A DNA stretch of 64,000 nt. Source: Castellaniella sp049651205 (GTDB lineage Bacteria > Pseudomonadota > Gammaproteobacteria > Burkholderiales > Burkholderiaceae_B). The position numbers and the translations under genes are program-made. Location: positions 124,001 to 188,000 of the forward strand of contig NZ_JBASBR010000004.1 of the NCBI RefSeq assembly GCF_049651205.1. Direction: 5' to 3'. The notes beneath the pieces were generated by a model, which ran no database searches, was not told where the DNA came from, and saw only the letters and a program-made list of their open reading frames with translations. How positions within the stretch are numbered: position 1 is the first letter of the stretch; the number at the start of each line of letters is the position of its first letter. Shown piece by piece: positions 62,167 to 64,000 of this stretch.

Positions 62167-63648
62167 TCAATGGGCTGCCAGCCAGCGTACCAGCGCATCA
62201 TCAAATGCACGCACTGCCCCGGCATTGGCATGGTTTACCAAACTGACCAAAATATACCGCTTGCCGCTGACGCCTCTGACATACCCGGCCAATGCGCGCG
62301 ATTCGCGCAAGGTACCGGTTTTGAGATGTGCCTGACCACGAGTATCGTCCGAACGCAACCGTTTGCGTACAGTACCGTCCATCCCTGAAATGGCCAGCGA
62401 GGACACAAATTCGGGCATCATCGGTGAGCGCCAGGCGACATCCAGCATCTGCGCCAGGCCATGCGCAGTCAGCCGGCCTTGCCGCGACAAGCCCGAACCA
62501 TTATCCAGCACCCAGCCCGTGGTATCCACGTGCTGGCTGGCCAATACCTGACGCACCGCACGGGCGGCCGTGTCTGGTGTGGCGCCAGGGCCGTTGGTTT
62601 CAGCGCCCAGCGTTAATAAGGTCATGCGGGCCATGACGTTATTGCTGTGCTTGTTGATCTGGCGGATGACATCGGCCAGCGCCGGAGAGTCGTGCGACAC
62701 GAGGATGTCTGCATTGGCCGGTACCGGGCCCTGAGTAAACCCCTTACCCAGCGTACCGCCAAGCTCGCGCCATAGCAGACGAAACAATGACTCGAAATGA
62801 TCTGCCTGCGACCCGGCCAGTCGATACAGGCTGAAATCTCCGCACGACCCTGACGCCTGGCCACCGATATGAATGACCGCTACAGGCCCCTGGGCCGTGG
62901 CATCCGCCGAAAATTGCGAGGCCGGCTTGCAGCGCCCATCGCGCCATTCGAGGCGGCCTTCGATGCGGACATTGCGTGTAGGTGGATCGATGACCGGAAT
63001 CCACTGCCGGTGCGTAGCATCGGCCTGAAACAAAATGCGTGTGGCGCCAAATCCCACCATCATGGCATCGGGACTGGCGTTATAAGGCCGGTCGGGTGAG
63101 TCGTCGAAGTCGCCTGGGTCGATGGACACAGGCCCGAACACACTGCGATCAACCACCACACCGACAAGGTTTTTTACCCCACGCAGGCGTAGCTCGCGCA
63201 AGGCAACCCAGAGGTCTTCGATGGTGAACCAGGGGTCGCCGGCCGCCTTGACATACAAAGGCCCTTGCAGCGTGCCCTGATCATCAATACGGGCGCCACC
63301 AACCGACAAAAATTGCGTGCGCCAGACATAATCCGGCCCCAACGCCGACAGGGCCGTCCAGGTGGTAACGGTTTTCATGACGGACGCCGGATTGCGCGGC
63401 ACATCGGCGTGCACCTGCGCCAACACCGGCCCACCCGCTTCACGAATTTCCAGCGACAGGGAAGAGTCGGGCAAGCGAGTGGCCTGCCAGGCTTTTTGCA
63501 ACTCAGGTGGCAGCGCCTGGCCCCAGGCGCTTGCCGCCCAGGCCATACCTGCCCACAACGCCAAAGCACCGGCCACCCGGCTTGCCAGCCCACGCCTCCA
63601 GTTAGAGAGACGCGGCCATCGAATACTGTCCCGCGCTGTCCGCATCAT
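62167..63648 (-). CDS. dacB: D-alanyl-D-alanine carboxypeptidase/endopeptidase (PBP4, DacB)
   Basis: Periplasmic class C low-molecular-mass penicillin-binding protein that trims or cuts peptidoglycan cross-links. The 493-residue protein (from ATG 63648; 63645 is also possible, and a TTG at 63681 less so) has an N-terminal signal with a long basic lead, then SxxK at about 89-92 (SVMK), SxN in KHSNNVMARM and KTG in HLKTGTLRE. The large insert between SxxK and SxN is usual for PBP4. It is divergent from queA. Confidence 0.93.
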   Translation of the reverse strand: MMRTARDSIRWPRLSNWRRGLASRVAGALALWAGMAWAASAWGQALPPELQKAWQATRLPDSSLSLEIREAGGPVLAQVHADVPRNPASVMKTVTTWTALSALGPDYVWRTQFLSVGGARIDDQGTLQGPLYVKAAGDPWFTIEDLWVALRELRLRGVKNLVGVVVDRSVFGPVSIDPGDFDDSPDRPYNASPDAMMVGFGATRILFQADATHRQWIPVIDPPTRNVRIEGRLEWRDGRCKPASQFSADATAQGPVAVIHIGGQASGSCGDFSLYRLAGSQADHFESLFRLLWRELGGTLGKGFTQGPVPANADILVSHDSPALADVIRQINKHSNNVMARMTLLTLGAETNGPGATPDTAARAVRQVLASQHVDTTGWVLDNGSGLSRQGRLTAHGLAQMLDVAWRSPMMPEFVSSLAISGMDGTVRKRLRSDDTRGQAHLKTGTLRESRALAGYVRGVSGKRYILVSLVNHANAGAVRAFDDALVRWLAAH

Positions 63649-63751
63649 CCGCACACCCAAAAAAGCCCCAGCATAATCCAAAGCTTGTTAGGACTAAAAT
63701 ACCGGCCAACCTTTACTTTCAGACGTTACAGATGCAACATCTGCCTTGCCC

Positions 63752-64000
63752 GTGATTGCCGACCTCGATCTTTCTGATTTTGATTACCATCTGCCTCCCG
63801 AGCTGATCGCCCAGCACCCGGCTGAACGCCGGGATGCAAGCCGGCTGCTGCGCCTGGATGGCACAAGCACCCTGCACGATCTGCAATTTACTGACCTGCC
63901 CAGTCTGCTGCGTGCAGGAGATCTGCTGGTGTTCAACAACACCCGGGTGATCAAGGCCCGCCTACGTGGACAAAAGGCCACTGGCGGGCAGATCGAGGTG
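63752..64000 (+). CDS. queA: tRNA preQ1(34) S-adenosylmethionine ribosyltransferase-isomerase, N-terminal part
   Basis: QueA transfers and rearranges the ribosyl part of SAM onto preQ1 at tRNA position 34, near the end of queuosine synthesis. The first 83 residues are seen before the window ends: DFDYHLPPELIAQHPAERRD, a SRLL segment and LLVFNNTRVIKARL, all hallmark QueA sequences. The start is either GTG at 63752 or TTG at 63746; no in-frame ATG is available. Only 103 bases separate it from divergent dacB. Confidence 0.93.
   Translation, partial: MIADLDLSDFDYHLPPELIAQHPAERRDASRLLRLDGTSTLHDLQFTDLPSLLRAGDLLVFNNTRVIKARLRGQKATGGQIEV

Overview
The window looks like a contiguous piece of core chromosome from a moderately GC-rich betaproteobacterium, most likely Burkholderiales/Alcaligenaceae (Bordetella, Achromobacter, Pusillimonas and relatives). 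The grounds are the overall protein character, a Bug-type TctC tripartite tricarboxylate transporter, the ffs-dnaX-ybaB-recR and rlmE-ftsH-folP-glmM clusters, and the tkt-gap-pgk cluster. Family assignments come from recognising motifs in the translated sequence; no database search was possible. I see no insertion sequence, prophage, integrase, CRISPR array or plasmid gene. Coding density is very high, and only one gene-free stretch exceeds 300 bases (29125-29456).

Layout. 1-2819 (minus strand): YciO/Sua5-type protein, an M50 site-2 protease, dapA and the start of bamC, which is cut by the window edge. 2974-5851 (plus): tRNA-His, a PACE efflux protein, a Trp-rich small protein, cardiolipin synthase and an AhpD-like protein. 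A trans-sulfuration-type PLP enzyme follows on minus. 7295-11973 (plus): tRNA-Arg, tam, a long form of outer-membrane phospholipase A, an LTA-synthase-like sulfatase, tRNA-Pro and DoxX. 12004-14431 (minus): PepSY protein, response regulator and histidine kinase, translationally coupled. 14553-22131 is a phosphate region: pstSCAB with a Pho box in front of pstS, then ppk and divergent ppx. 22198-27946 (minus): rlmE, ftsH, folP, glmM and an OlsB-like acyltransferase. yhbY is divergent from rlmE by 17 bases. 28648-36087 (minus): carA, carB, an SDR, a uracil/xanthine-family permease and greA.

36301-40417 (plus): transaldolase and the tctCBA transporter. 40422-43154 (minus): a NitT/Tau-type ABC transporter with a Tat signal on its binding protein. 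43235-50614 (minus): tkt, gap, pgk, the SRP RNA gene ffs, dnaX, ybaB and recR. 50750-56425: rsmE (plus), then maeB, a patatin and a barstar-like protein (minus, overlapping), and an FAD-oxidase-like protein. 56484-64000: an aminotransferase, a lytic transglycosylase, ubiD, yqjD-yqjE-yqjK, upp, dacB and the start of queA.

How the genes fit together. The phosphate region joins high-affinity phosphate uptake to polyphosphate synthesis and hydrolysis, but phoU and phoBR are not beside it. Carbon metabolism is represented by gap, pgk, tkt, tal and maeB. Envelope functions are frequent: bamC, cls, pldA, the LTA-synthase-like enzyme, dacB, the lytic transglycosylase and glmM.

The most interesting non-coding signal is the greA leader. 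It holds a uraA terminator, a long-range inverted repeat, a stem-loop and two more terminator-like hairpins, the last almost touching the greA ribosome binding site. This resembles an attenuator/small-RNA arrangement. I found no convincing new multi-gene defence or biosynthetic system.
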